DNA from: Eutreptiella sp. 'Long Island Sound 2002'
Taxonomy: Eukaryota; Euglenozoa; Euglenophyceae; Eutreptiales; Eutreptiaceae
Assembly (NCBI GenBank): GCA_964036045.1
Contig: CAXIWF010000207.1
Coordinates: forward strand, 1 to 64,000
Length of the DNA: 64,000 nt
Direction: 5' to 3'
In this document: positions 15,001-24,414 of the stretch, one piece after another
Layout: every line of letters begins with the position of its first letter
Numbering within the stretch: position 1 is the stretch's first letter
The notes under the pieces: generated by a model
What the model saw: only the letters and a program-made list of their open reading frames with translations
Database searches by the model: none
What the model was told of the DNA's origin: nothing
Program-made: the position numbers and the translations under genes

Positions 15001-16107
15001 GCCTCGGACAAAGGCATCTGGGGACCGCTCCTCTGCCTCGGACAAAGGCATCTGGGGACCGCTCCTCTGCCTCGGACAAAGGCATCTGGGGACCGCTCCT
15101 CTGCCTCGGACAAAGGCATCTGGGGACCGCTCCTCTGCCTCGGACAAAGGCATCTGGGGACCGCTCCTCTGCCTCGGACAAAGGCATCTGGGGACCGCTC
15201 CTCTGCCTCGGACAAAGGCATCTGGGGACCGCTCCTCTGCCTCGGACAAAGGCATCTGGGGACCGCTCCTCTGCCTCGGACAAAGGCATCTGGGGACCGC
15301 TCCTCTGCCTCGGACAAAGGCATCTGGGGACCGCTCCTCTGCCTCGGACAAAGGCATCTGGGGACCGCTCCTCTGCCTCGGACAAAGGCATCTGGGGACC
15401 GCTCCTCTGCCTCGGACAAAGGCATCTGGGGACCGCTCCTCTGCCTCGGACAAAGGCATCTGGGGACCGCTCCTCTGCCTCGGACAAAGGCATCTGGGGA
15501 CCGCTCCTCTGCCTCGGACAAAGGCATGTGGGGACCGCTCCTCTGCCTCGGACAAAGGCATCTGGGGACCGCTCCTCTGCCTCGGACAAAGGCATGTGGG
15601 GACCGCTCCTCTGCCTCGGACAAAGGCATCTGGGGACCGCTCCTCTGCCTCGGACAAAGGCATCTGGGGACCGCTCCTCTGCCTCGGACAAAGGCATCTG
15701 AGGACCGCTCCCCTGCCTCGGACAAAGGCATCTGGGGACCGCTCCTCTGCCTCGGACAAAGGCATCTGGGGACCGCTCCTCTGCCTCGGACAAAGGCATC
15801 TGGGGACCGCTCCTCTGCCTCGGACAAAGGCATCTGGGGACCGCTCCTCTGCCTCGGACAAAGGCATCTGGGGACCGCTCCTCTGCCTCGGACAAAGGCA
15901 TCTGGGGACCGCTCCTCTGCCTCGGACAAAGGCATCTGGGGACCGCTCCTCTGCCTCGGACAAAGGCATCTGGGGACCGCTCCTCTGCCTCGGACAAAGG
16001 CGTCTGGGGACCGCTCCTCTGCCTCGGACAAAGGCATCTGGGGACCGCTCCTCTGCCTCGGACAAAGGCATCTGGGGACCGCTCCTCTGCCTCGGACAAA
16101 GGCATCC
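1..16107. repeat. 34-bp minisatellite array (~470 copies)
   Basis: A head-to-tail array of a 34-bp unit (reference copy: positions 1-34; it includes gcctcggacaaaggcatc) fills the left quarter of the window and continues beyond its edge. Positions 1-9387 are almost perfectly homogeneous, with a few copies lacking one G (near 705, 4005, 5015, 5463) and one scrambled copy near 3140. A divergent copy at 9388-9415 marks a break, after which the array is more variable (for example 10036, 10217, 10264, 11539, 12440, 14092, 14364, 15701). The array stops at 16107 in a run into unique DNA. The unit has no stop codon in any frame, and 34 is not a multiple of 3, so each strand reads through as one 34-residue peptide repeat in all frames. 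The 2245- and 2268-codon open frames here are therefore not evidence of a gene. Confidence 0.97.
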
Positions 16108-17146
16108 GGGGGTTGAAGGCCCGGGTCGCACAGCGTAGACCGGGTGCAATCCTGACAGCCCCAAAGGTACTGAGAGTAGGCCATTGCCGAAGCTGCAACG
16201 CAAGGCAGAAGGTGTTTGGAGGGACAACGGTTGCGTCTGAGCGTGTTCACGCAGAACATGCCGTGCCCATGACGCTGTCAAAGACGTCGGTGTCTAGTAT
16301 CTGGACGGTTGGTGGGCATCGTGTACACCTGGTGTCCAGTGATGCGGGTGAGGGGGGGGGGGTACGCATGCTTCGAGTGGGCGTCACGGTCGTGAAAACA
16401 AGAGTTTGGGGTGGGAGCGTTGGGGGTGGTGCAGGAGCCGACGGGGATGCACCAGGGATGCATTGGAAGGGGGGGGAGCCCCCCCCGCCCCTCCAAGGCG
16501 CCCAGCCTATGTCCAGCCACTGTCTCCCTGACGCCAAGTGCTAGGCTCAATGGCATTTGTAACCGACAGTAACCGCCGCCCAACCGCTTCGGCAACCTCC
16601 TCCAACCGCCTGACTACCCGCTTCTGGGGCCACCGCTGAGGTCCCTTCCCTTCTAATGCATCCCTGGCATACACCCATGGCACCATCCCCATACATTGTG
16701 TGCGACATTGAGTTGCACTGAGCCGGGGGACAAGGGAGGGACAACAGGGACAAGATGCAAGGGAGGAACCCCAGCGAAACCACCGTTTTTTTCAGCACCA
16801 CGGCGTGAAATGCCCCCGCGCGCCCTTGCGTCAGGGCTGTCCCTTGTGAATCCCTTGCGATGCCCCGTGCCTCTGTGGCCTTTGCACACGGTTGTACAGT
16901 TCCAATGGATCCGCACGCCGTTGCAGCCGATCGCTGCGGTGGTGACCTGATCCGCATGTGCTTTGTCCAGTTATATATCGAGGGCGGTCTACCTCCGGCG
17001 GCTCGGGCTACCACTGCCCTGCCTCACATGCGGTCAACGTGCCGCATCCCTGTGCCAGCCCTGTGCCGCTCCATGTCCCAACCCCCCCCCCCCCTGCCGC
17101 CTTGTAAAAGATGCGGCGTACCCAAGATGTGGAGGGGGTATGTACC
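16108..17146. other. Non-coding stretch with poly-G/poly-C runs
   Basis: Unique DNA between the minisatellite and the first candidate inverted-repeat element. It has homopolymer runs such as the G run near 16352-16362 (directly followed by TAC), a G-run/C-run pair near 16470-16490, and a C run near 17080-17093. Short open frames occur on both strands, but none has convincing composition or a recognisable motif. I see no gene here. Confidence 0.6.
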
Positions 17147-17601
17147 CCCCCCCCCCTTTGTAATCCCCCACCCATTTGCAATTTTCCGCACCTTTCGGAG
17201 CCATGTCCTACTTTGCCCTCCATAAATACGCCCCCTTTCTCAGAGCAACGGTCGGTGTTGTTTCCGTCAATTTCGGGATTTTAGTGTTGCTCTCGGAACG
17301 GGGGGGGGGGGGACGGCACCCGGGAGACATTTCCCGGACTGTGCCCGCGCTGTGCGCCAGTGCCGATTGGTTTTTGGTGCTCCCCCCTGCCGCATGCAAG
17401 CACAACTCCCCCCCCCCCCCAAATTGGGGGGACCGTCACTTGGCCCAAAAAGCACAGGAAACACGAGGCGCCGAAGAAAAGTTTTCTTTATGTTACACTG
17501 GAACTGGTGTTGGGGAGGACCGTCACTTGGTGACCGCCCCCCCCCCCCCCCCATGGGGGGGGGGCTGACATTAGGGGGGGGATGACAAGGGGGGCGGGGG
17601 G
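17147..17601. mobile_element. Candidate poly-C/poly-G-capped inverted-repeat element
   Basis: The left end starts with a C run after TAC and continues TTTGTAATCCCCC. The right end, read on the minus strand, is six C, one G, six C, then TTGTCATCCCCC. The two ends therefore form an imperfect inverted repeat of about 30 bp. Both are bordered by TACC (17143-17146 and 17602-17605), which fits a 3-4 bp target duplication. The interior (455 bp in all) has no convincing gene and contains two copies of a short motif, gaccgtcacttgg, at 17431 and 17518. The layout is like that of a small non-autonomous DNA transposon and matches the cleaner example at 42362-43133. Homopolymer runs make exact ends uncertain by a base or two. 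Confidence 0.55.
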
Positions 17602-18697
17602 TACCACAGCAATTTGGTGACCACATCCGTTGATTGGCGGATGTGGGGTAAGATGCCGGGTGTCCGTCGGTTTCCTGACTTTCAGCGCAAGGGGGGGGGG
17701 GGGGGCTCAGAGGACAGCCTGATGGGGACGTCTCCGTGACGTCGTCTTCCAGACGGGGCCTGGGGGGGGGCAGCCCCCCTCAACACTTAAGACCCGTCGT
17801 TCAGTTGGCGGGTGTGTGTCGTGCTGTTCCGCCCCCCACGCGTGCGCGCGCGGGGCTGCGCATGGCATCGCCGTCGCTGTGTCGTCTTCATGCCCCCCCC
17901 CCCCCCCGCCGCCGGAGTGATTTCCCACTCACATCTCCGGCGGAAAGCACCCACAGGCCCGCGCGCAGCCCAAAGCGCCGCGATGCTCATGATCAACCGC
18001 CAACCGCGCAGCAAGCCCTGTCCAGCCAGTCTACAATAGCTGGAAGGTAGTTCTGGCTTGGACCACGGCTCAAAGCACCAGGGTCGTGCACATTTCGTGT
18101 GAAAGCTCGGTGGTTCCAAACTCATGTTTCTTTGTTTCATTGCTTACCTGAGTCTCGCGTTCTAGCCTGCTAACCTAAATGGCTTGTTAGTCGGTCCCCG
18201 GCTTGATTAAGTGCAGTGACTGGCCTCCCCTGACCTCGGTGACCCCCCCCCCCGGGGCATAGCCCCCCCGGGCCTCTCCTACCGAGGGCCTGCCGGGCGC
18301 TCTATGGACACGGTGTCGGTCCGTGGGCGGTTGCGGGCACGCCCCCTTGTGTCTTGTGTGGTGTGTGAGGGCGCTCTTGCCGCGGTGCGCGCGGTGCGAA
18401 CTTGGGGTATATCTGGGGGCCCTCCCGGTGATAATTGCAACCTCCAGAGGCCTCCAGAAAAGACCAAAGGCTACCCAGAAGCCCCCGGGATTTATTCGCA
18501 GTCATAAACAAAGCCTGGGAAGACAGGGGGTGTGTGTGCAACGAAGGTTTTCTGGGCTTGTATGGGCTGTTTGGGGGGGGGGGGGGCAGGGCGCAGGACT
18601 CGTTCCTCCCGCCCCCCCGCCGCAGCCGTCTTGGGGAGGGTAGGTCATACCAAACCCATGACCAAAGCCGGCCCTGTCACTGACCCATGACCTGCTA

Positions 18698-18769
18698 TGT
18701 GTACTCTCAACGGACACTTGGTGGAACTTCGGTCACGAGTTAAAAAAAAAGTTTGGGGGGGGTACATCT
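18698..18769. repeat. Dispersed repeat, copy 1
   Basis: The segment starts tgtgtac, then cggacact and ggtggaac, followed by an A run. It matches 19221-19275 in order and spacing with scattered substitutions. It ends in a G run followed by TAC, like the tips of the inverted-repeat elements in this window. Confidence 0.5.
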
Positions 18770-19220
18770 TGGGATGGTGCAGCGGTGTTTGACCACCAAT
18801 CATTGCCACGGTGCGGACGCAGTGCAACAACCCCCACTGTGACAGGCGGTAACGCGGCAAGGGACCCGAACCCGTCGCAGCGACTTCCGCGGGGGCGTCA
18901 TCCATCGCCCCCGTCTCTCCTGCGGTGGGATGGCACACGTGCGACCCGCTCGGAGTGGGGCGGAGCGGCGGGGTCATGTTTGCGGGGGGGTGTTCCTGTC
19001 CATTGCCGCATTCTGCGGGCGGCCCCTGTCGTTGGTTCGCAGGAGGAACCTTGCGGCATCCCCCCCCCCCCTCCGGGCATGCCTTGTCCAACGAACACTT
19101 CCGTTCGGACCTGATTTATTTGGGGACCGGGTCCAGGTCAGCCTGGCAGGGGGAGAGGGACCAGGACCTACCGAGGGGCTGACCCTTACCCCGGCCTGTC
19201 GGCGAATACTTGGACTGCTC

Positions 19221-19275
19221 TGTGTACGCACAGCGGACACTCGGTGGAACATTTGATTCGGGTTGAAAAAAAAAA
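19221..19275. repeat. Dispersed repeat, copy 2
   Basis: Second copy of the segment at 18698-18769: tgtgtac, cggacactcggtggaac and a following A run. Just downstream (19329-19360) is a tgtcc.atgaacac.cccgttcggacc stretch that also occurs, slightly altered, at 19083-19115. Confidence 0.5.
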
Positions 19276-21008
19276 CAAAAAGACAGGCACCGGGTTTAGG
19301 TACCGAATTAATTGAGTACCGAACGGCGTGTCCGATGAACACCCCCGTTCGGACCGTTTTTTTTTGAATTTATTGTTCGCTGGACATCGGGGGGGGGGGG
19401 GGGGGCTTATGGCAAAGGTCACCGACCCATTCCGTCACTGGATGGCCCAGTGTTGTACAGGTGTGTCCATCAGCGTATCGAGGGGTTCTCCCGCACACAG
19501 GCACACGCAGTGACACCCTCAGCGTCAGGGACATGCAACTCAACAACCGCAGTTCTAACCCACGTCCGTTTGTCTTGGGGGGATGACCCGTGTTTGGTAG
19601 GCCCCACACTGGCCGCCGTGGCAGTGGTCATCATATCCCTCCGGCCCGTGGCGCAAGGCACGGCCGTGGGTGTGCATGGGATCCCCAGAGTTTTGCTCAA
19701 CAACTCAGTGTCTCCGCCGGGGGGGGGGGGGGGGCTAACACCCCCTCCCCTCGGACCTGGATTTCATAGTGGGAGAACATGAAGTTGAAAAAAGGAAATA
19801 TTAATTTGGGCTGTTTTTGGTACACAAACTTTTTGGACTTTTGGGTTCCCGGACCCCCCCCCCCCCCCTCCCGCCGCCGCTTTCCGGCGACGCTAAGGAT
19901 CGTGTCTGAACGGCCCCTGAACGACTGAGTGGAACTGATTTATGATACAGGTCAGCAAGAGGCTGAGATGCACATATCTGTGTGACTGCACACCCCCCCC
20001 CCCCGCCCTGCAATGGCCCAGAGGTGACCCAGGCCCCGGATTTCAAGAAAGTCCAAAGTTCAGAGAAATGCAAAGTTCAATGAAAATTAAAAGAACACAC
20101 AAACAGAAGTTCAGAGGAATCAAAAGTGGTCCGCCACAGCCCTCATTTGTTTGGGATTCGGTGAAAACCGATTCTGGACCGTTTCGGTCTCAAGCCCACG
20201 TCCTCCGCGCCGGACAGCAGCGGCTGATGCGCGTGTGCCGGTCCATGGGACCCCCCCCCCCCTTCCGCTCCCTCCCGGGCACTCCAATGACCCCCCCCCG
20301 CGCCCCCGCCCCCGCCGTTGCCAATGCCCCGTGCCCGTGGCAAAGTGCCCGCGGTGCCCTGCGGCCCGGCGCTCCGGTCCCCGTCCCACGGGGACCGCGT
20401 CGGGCGGTGGTGTCCGGTGGTTCCGGAGTGTGCCCCGGCGGTTGGGGCGGCGGATTTGCGGTCCCCATCGCTGTGCGCCGGGCCCCCGCTGCCCCGCCCG
20501 CCGGGCACCGGACGTGCGCCCGGGCGAAGTGCGGCGGGCGATGGCGGCGCGCGTTACCCGTGCACAAGGGGCGCCCCCCCGCGCCGCGTGGGACGGCCCC
20601 GCGGGGCAGCGACAGGAACGGGGGTGCGCACGGCCTCTGGGCCTTCCGACTGCCCCTGAGACCCGTCCTCGGCTCAGTTACTGACAGGCCCCACACATCC
20701 CCCGGGGGGGGGGGGGGGGGCTAAGGGCCTGAGAGCGCCGGTGTTGCCCCACACGCCCGAGTGGGGGCGGCCCCAAGGCCCTGGGGTGGTTTGGGATGTG
20801 AAAGCGGACCCAAGGGGGCGTGCGCGGGGGGGGGTCCTTAACCCCCCCCCCCCCTGTCCAACGAATGCCTTGAATACTTCCGTTGGGGGCCATAATTTTT
20901 TGGGACCTACCCTCCCCCCCCCTTGTCCTGCCCCCCCCCCCCTTGTCTTTCCCGGGGGGGGGGGTTGGGGGGGGTTTGGTCAACACAAACATTTTTGTCA
21001 CGGCTGAA

Positions 21009-21597
21009 TGTGTTGTTGTGTGGGTGACTGTGTTGTTGTGTGGGTGACTGTGTTGTTGTGTGGGTGACTGTGTTGTTGTGTGGGTGACTGTGTTGTTGTG
21101 TGGGTGACTGTGTTGTTGTGTGGGTGACTGTGTTGTTGTGTGGGTGACTGTGTTGTTGTGTGGGTGACTGTGTTGTTGTGTGGGTGACTGTGTTGTTGTG
21201 TGGGTGACTGTGTTGTTGTGTGGGTGACTGTGTTGTTGTGTGGGTGACTGTGTTGTTGTGTGGGTGACTGTGTTGTTGTGTGGGTGACTGTGTTGTTGTG
21301 TGGGTGACTGTGTTGTTGTGTGGGTGACTGTGTTGTTGTGTGGGTGACTGTGTTGTTGTGTGGGTGACTGTGTTGTTGTGTGGGTGACTGTGTTGTTGTG
21401 TGGGTGACTGTGTTGTTGTGTGGGTGACTGTGTTGTTGTGTGGGTGACTGTGTTGTTGTGTGGGTGACTGTGTTGTTGTGTGGGTGACTGTGTTGTTGTG
21501 TGGGTGACTGTGTTGTTGTGTGGGTGACTGTGTTGTTGTGTGGGTGACTGTGTTGTTGTGTGGGTGACTGTGTTGTTGTGTGGGTGACTGTGTTGTG
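21009..21597. repeat. 20-bp minisatellite, tgttgttgtgtgggtgactg
   Basis: About 29 essentially perfect copies of a 20-bp GT-rich unit. The near-perfect uniformity suggests recent amplification. The minus strand reads as a His/Thr/Gln repeat (251 codons open), which follows from a stop-free unit and is not taken as a gene. The array lies inside the candidate element 20914-22087. Confidence 0.95.
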
Positions 21598-21626
21598 AGG
21601 CACTGCAACTTGTATCCCCTGTACTC

Positions 21627-21881
21627 TTGGCAGGACATTTTGCTCACTTCGCTATGGGACACAGTTTTGAGAACAAGTTATATTTTACAACGGACATTCC
21701 CGAAGGGAAATGGGTTCCCAAAGATCTGCTTGCACCTGCGAAGCCTCCTACCAAAAGGGCCAAACCACCACCCAAGAGTGCTGCCCAAACCAGTCCAGTG
21801 GAAAGTGGTGAGCATGTGCAGGAGTCCAAGGTCAAGTGGAGCAGGACCAAAAAATTTTACACCGAGGCGGTCAAGGAGTAG
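21627..21881 (+). CDS. Lys/Pro-rich small protein (family copy A)
   Basis: An 84-codon ORF from ATG to TAG. The N-terminal ~38 residues are mixed (FENKLYFTTDIPEGKW). A Lys/Pro/Ala linker follows (AKPPTKRAKPPPKSAA), and the end is HVQESKVKWSRTKKFYTEA. The tail aligns with the translated relic at 42572-42894 on the minus strand (HVQLFKMRRKVGKGFYSTA) and more weakly with 22691-22980 and 24276-24400. Four related copies in one window suggest a real, repeatedly copied gene or exon. A possible splice acceptor (tactcttggcag) lies just upstream at about 21621-21632, so the ATG may not be the true start. The Lys/Pro/Ala tail resembles histone H1-like or other nucleic-acid-binding tails in composition only. 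Function unknown. Confidence 0.4.
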   Translation: MAGHFAHFAMGHSFENKLYFTTDIPEGKWVPKDLLAPAKPPTKRAKPPPKSAAQTSPVESGEHVQESKVKWSRTKKFYTEAVKE

Positions 21882-22199
21882 GTCTCAGTACATTGGCAGC
21901 CCTTTGAACGCTTCTTATGCTGAATTCTTTCGTTTTGTGGTGCAATTTCTGTGCCTGAAAATGTGCGTGTTCCATGGTAGTACAGTTCCCCAGAGGGTGG
22001 TGGGGAACCATCACTTGGCAACCGTCCCCCAAGGGGTGGCGGGGGACCGTCTTCCCTGGGGTGGGGCAGGACAAGGGGGGGGGGGGGGTGTAATTCATTG
22101 GGTACTGGGTTTCGGTCCCGAATTGATTCAGTACCGACTCCTGTTCAGACCGTATTTTTTGAGGAATTTATTGTTCGCTGGACAAGGGGGGGGGGAGGG

Positions 22200-22690
22200 A
22201 CCAAAGGGGTCATTTCCTGACAGTCCTCCGTCCTCCCCAAAAACCACTGGAGGTCGCCCGGGAGATTGTGCAGGTAAAGCACGCTTTATCGGCGTGATTA
22301 AGGACTGAAGGTGAGATGCCAAATCAGGAGCTGACCGGAAACTCCCCCCCAAGCGTCGCGTTTTCGGCCGTCGTGGCCATAACTTTATATATCTCCTTTG
22401 ATGCGGGCGCCAAATACTGCACCTGTATCAAGAAAGGACATCAAGGCCCGGTCCCCCCGCCCCCTGCATTGTTATTCCCCTTGCATAGTAAGTACGGGGG
22501 CGAGGGAACCGTCACTTTCTGTTTCGCAAATTTACTCAGAAGGTCGGATACCTAGCTTCTCCTGTGCGTTTGCTGGGTGGACAAGGTAGTATTACTAGTG
22601 CATTGCTGTGTACTCTAGATTTCTTGCATCCAAGGCACTCCACTGTACCCTGTATTATGCAGAACACTTCAGCGTTTCGCAATTTCAGCC
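22200..22690. other. Intergenic stretch
   Basis: No convincing gene. It contains one copy (about 22481-22516) of a segment, tgcatagtaa then gggggcgagggaacc, that recurs at 23061-23097. The left boundary is a right-end-like inverted-repeat tip at 22180-22200 (GGACAA followed by ten G). Confidence 0.5.
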
Positions 22691-23194
22691 ATGGCTGTTG
22701 ATCATATTGACACGTACCCAGCTGGTGCTGTTGTCATTTTCCAACCCTCTGGGAGCAGTATCCTGCCTGCCAAGATTGTGCTTGCCACACGGGCTGGAGC
22801 CCACTGCCAAGCCCCCTCCAAGCCTGCTCCCAAAGCTGCCAAACCTCGTGCCAAACCCTCAATCAAGAGTGCAGCCAGACCTGCTGCCCAAGTGGCAGCC
22901 AAGTCTGCAGCTGGAAAGCCCATACCTGTGGAATACTTCCGCCAGAAAAAGTGGCACACAGAGCCTGTTTCTGAGCAGAGCTGCACATGCATCCCAACAG
23001 GCAGTTCCTGGTTCATATGTCCTTGTGTCTGCATGACTTGTTTCGTGTCGCACATCCTCTGCATAGTAATCAAGGGGGCGAGGGAACCATCACTTGGGGT
23101 ATGTTCCCTCGAGGGGGCGAGGATACCGCGGCGCGCAGGCGACTGCTGTTGCACCCTCACATCCGTTCTGCTCCCACCCATCGTGAGTTTTTGA
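22691..23194 (+). CDS. Ala/Lys/Pro-rich protein (family copy B)
   Basis: A 167-codon ORF. The ATG sits in a strong eukaryotic start context (gccATGG) right after an acceptor-like atttcag. Residues 1-35 are hydrophobic and mixed. Residues ~40-75 are an Ala/Lys/Pro-rich linker (KAAKPRAKPSIKSAARPAAQ). Residues ~77-95 (PIPVEYFRQKKWHTEPV) resemble the tail of the ORF at 21627-21881 (WSRTKKFYTEAV). The rest is Cys-rich and probably not coding, so the true end or a splice donor is likely near 22980. The change in character after that point makes the full-length ORF doubtful. Function unknown; this may be a histone-like or transposon-associated basic protein. Confidence 0.4.
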   Translation: MAVDHIDTYPAGAVVIFQPSGSSILPAKIVLATRAGAHCQAPSKPAPKAAKPRAKPSIKSAARPAAQVAAKSAAGKPIPVEYFRQKKWHTEPVSEQSCTCIPTGSSWFICPCVCMTCFVSHILCIVIKGAREPSLGVCSLEGARIPRRAGDCCCTLTSVLLPPIVSF

Positions 23195-23684
23195 GACCTG
23201 CACGATGGAGAAAGTGGATTTCAGGAATGATGCCAGAGGGTAATGCCCATCGTTGCTAGAGGCCATCGTGAGTGCCAGTGTGGGTGGTGGCTGGGGCACT
23301 GGCATTTATGTTGCTGCCCTGCAGTCCGGGTGCTGTCAAGGGCGGACTCCTGCGCTCCTGACGTCTGCATAATAGCGGCCCGCATTACTTCTTGGTTCCA
23401 TGGCCGCTCCCAGGGAATGCCGTGCACGCAGTGAGCACGCAGTGCAAAGTTTTGGATGTCGGCAAATACTCGGACCCTACTTTTGGCCCCCATTGACAAG
23501 TTTTTGGTTCCATACTGGGTTTTTTTTTTAGCTTCCTATGCATTTGGGATGTGGCACATTTGAATTGTCACCCTTTGTTGCCCATTTTCAATCATTTTTA
23601 CCCATTTTCCATCCCCCATATTGAACTCTCCCCACTATGGGGACCCCGAGAAGGCAGGGGTGATGTAGCCATACATAGCTCGCG
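23195..23684. other. Intergenic stretch
   Basis: AT-richer, unique sequence without a convincing gene. Short frames on both strands show no recognisable motif. Confidence 0.45.
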
Positions 23685-24047
23685 GACCTTGAGGAGTTTG
23701 TGGTACGGCCTTCATCCCCACCACATCACTGTCCTTGCTCGCCATCAACAAGTGTGTCGCGTCCACGCTCAGAATCACCGCCGCCCTCCCCTTCACCCTA
23801 TTCGCGGTCTCCATCACCCAAGAGACCACAGACAACGCGTTCCCCGCGCTCCGAGTCAAGGGACACCTCATCGCCCCCAAGAGCGAAGCCACGGGCACCG
23901 AAACACTCGAAGCAAGCAGACTTTACAAGGCTGAGTGGTTTGTTCATGGGGACAGTGGTGTACCAAGTTGAAGTCAGTTTCGTTGTTCTCATGTGGGCTT
24001 TGCTGCTTCGCTGTGCAACCAGTCAGGTGACAGGTATTCTTGGGTGA
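23685..24047 (+). CDS. Possible exon, Ser/Pro/Arg-rich (RS-like)
   Basis: An open frame that starts directly after a TAG (23682-23684), with no usable ATG in the informative part. It reads ADLEEFVVRPSSPP and then a Ser/Pro/Arg-rich segment (for example PSPYSRSPSPKRPQ) ending in basic KPRAPKHSKQADFTRL. The later part is hydrophobic and may be intron. The preceding catacatag could serve as a splice acceptor. RS-like composition is typical of splicing or chromatin proteins, but there is no domain to prove it, and low-complexity frames arise by chance. Likely an exon or exon relic. Confidence 0.25.
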   Translation, partial: DLEEFVVRPSSPPHHCPCSPSTSVSRPRSESPPPSPSPYSRSPSPKRPQTTRSPRSESRDTSSPPRAKPRAPKHSKQADFTRLSGLFMGTVVYQVEVSFVVLMWALLLRCATSQVTGILG

Positions 24048-24275
24048 GTATCCCGGCCTCTGCGTGCACAGTATGCACGCAGTGCCCACGCAGTGCGCAC
24101 ACAGTGCAACAACTTGGCCCTAGTGGATCTTTGGCCTTTCCAATTGTGTAGCCTCATACATCATTTTGACATCCCATGGTGAAGGCGTCTCTCCCCTCAG
24201 CAGCAGAGCTTGGGCACGGCCATCCAGTGCATCACCTGATGGAAACCCAGTGGTTCAACACATGCATCTGTCCGT
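24048..24275. other. Intergenic stretch
   Basis: No gene seen. It contains a short run of cacgcagtg-type direct repeats at about 24070-24105. Confidence 0.4.
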
Positions 24276-24414
24276 GTGCAAGGTGATGTGCAAACTGGGC
24301 CAGTCCCCAGGCCAACCCCAAAAGGCAAGCATGCCCAGCTGTTAAAGATGAGGTGCAAGGTTGGCAAGGGGTTTTCTTCAATGCCTGCCAATCACAATGC
24401 AAGCAGGTCGTGCT
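24276..24414 (+). pseudogene. Relic of the Lys-rich family (copy C)
   Basis: The frame reads PTPKGKHAQLLKMRCKVGKG, followed by FSSMPANH. This matches the minus-strand relic at 42572-42894 (PKGKHVQLFKMRRKVGKGFY) over about 22 residues, and the DNA is also clearly similar. The frame then runs into the 20-bp minisatellite, so only the family's C-terminal tail is left. Upstream similarity is lost near 24300. Judged a fragment. Confidence 0.45.

Larger units (their letters stand above)
17606..20910. other. Non-coding DNA with poly-C/poly-G runs and degenerate repeats
   Basis: About 3.3 kb with many C or G runs of 8 to 18 bases (for example 17690-17705, 17890, 18243, 18573, 19062, 19390, 19720, 19855, 20250, 20703, 20842). 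Several runs abut sequences like TGTCCAACGAA or its complement, or the trinucleotide TAC, as expected of decayed ends of inverted-repeat elements. 20250-20660 is very GC-rich and open in several frames, with no recognisable domain. No gene is supported. Confidence 0.55.
20914..22087. mobile_element. Candidate inverted-repeat element, TTGTCCTGCCCC ends
   Basis: The left end is a C run followed by TTGTCCTGCCCC, preceded by TACCCT. The right end (about 22065-22087) is the inverted copy GGGGCAGGACAA followed by about fourteen G. The matched inverted repeat is about 21 bp. The enclosed 1.17 kb holds a perfect 20-bp minisatellite and the small ORF at 21627-21881. No clear target duplication is seen (TACC on the left, TGTA on the right), so this could be an element that has lost a flank, or ends of two different elements. 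A further right-end-like sequence lies at 22180-22200. Confidence 0.4.

Noticed and set aside
1-16107. CRISPR array
   Set aside because: The 34-bp repeats are directly abutting with no unique spacers, and the context is eukaryotic.
9392-16198. Very long open frames (2245 codons plus, 2268 minus) over the 34-bp array
   Set aside because: The unit lacks stops in all six frames and its length is not a multiple of 3, so openness is automatic; there is no codon-position signal.
20143-20724. GC-rich open frames on both strands as genes
   Set aside because: Extreme GC content keeps several frames open at once; no motif and no preferred frame.
20998-21662. His/Thr/Gln repeat protein on the minus strand of the 20-bp array
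   Set aside because: Perfect DNA-level identity of the units and a period not divisible by 3 indicate a simple minisatellite.
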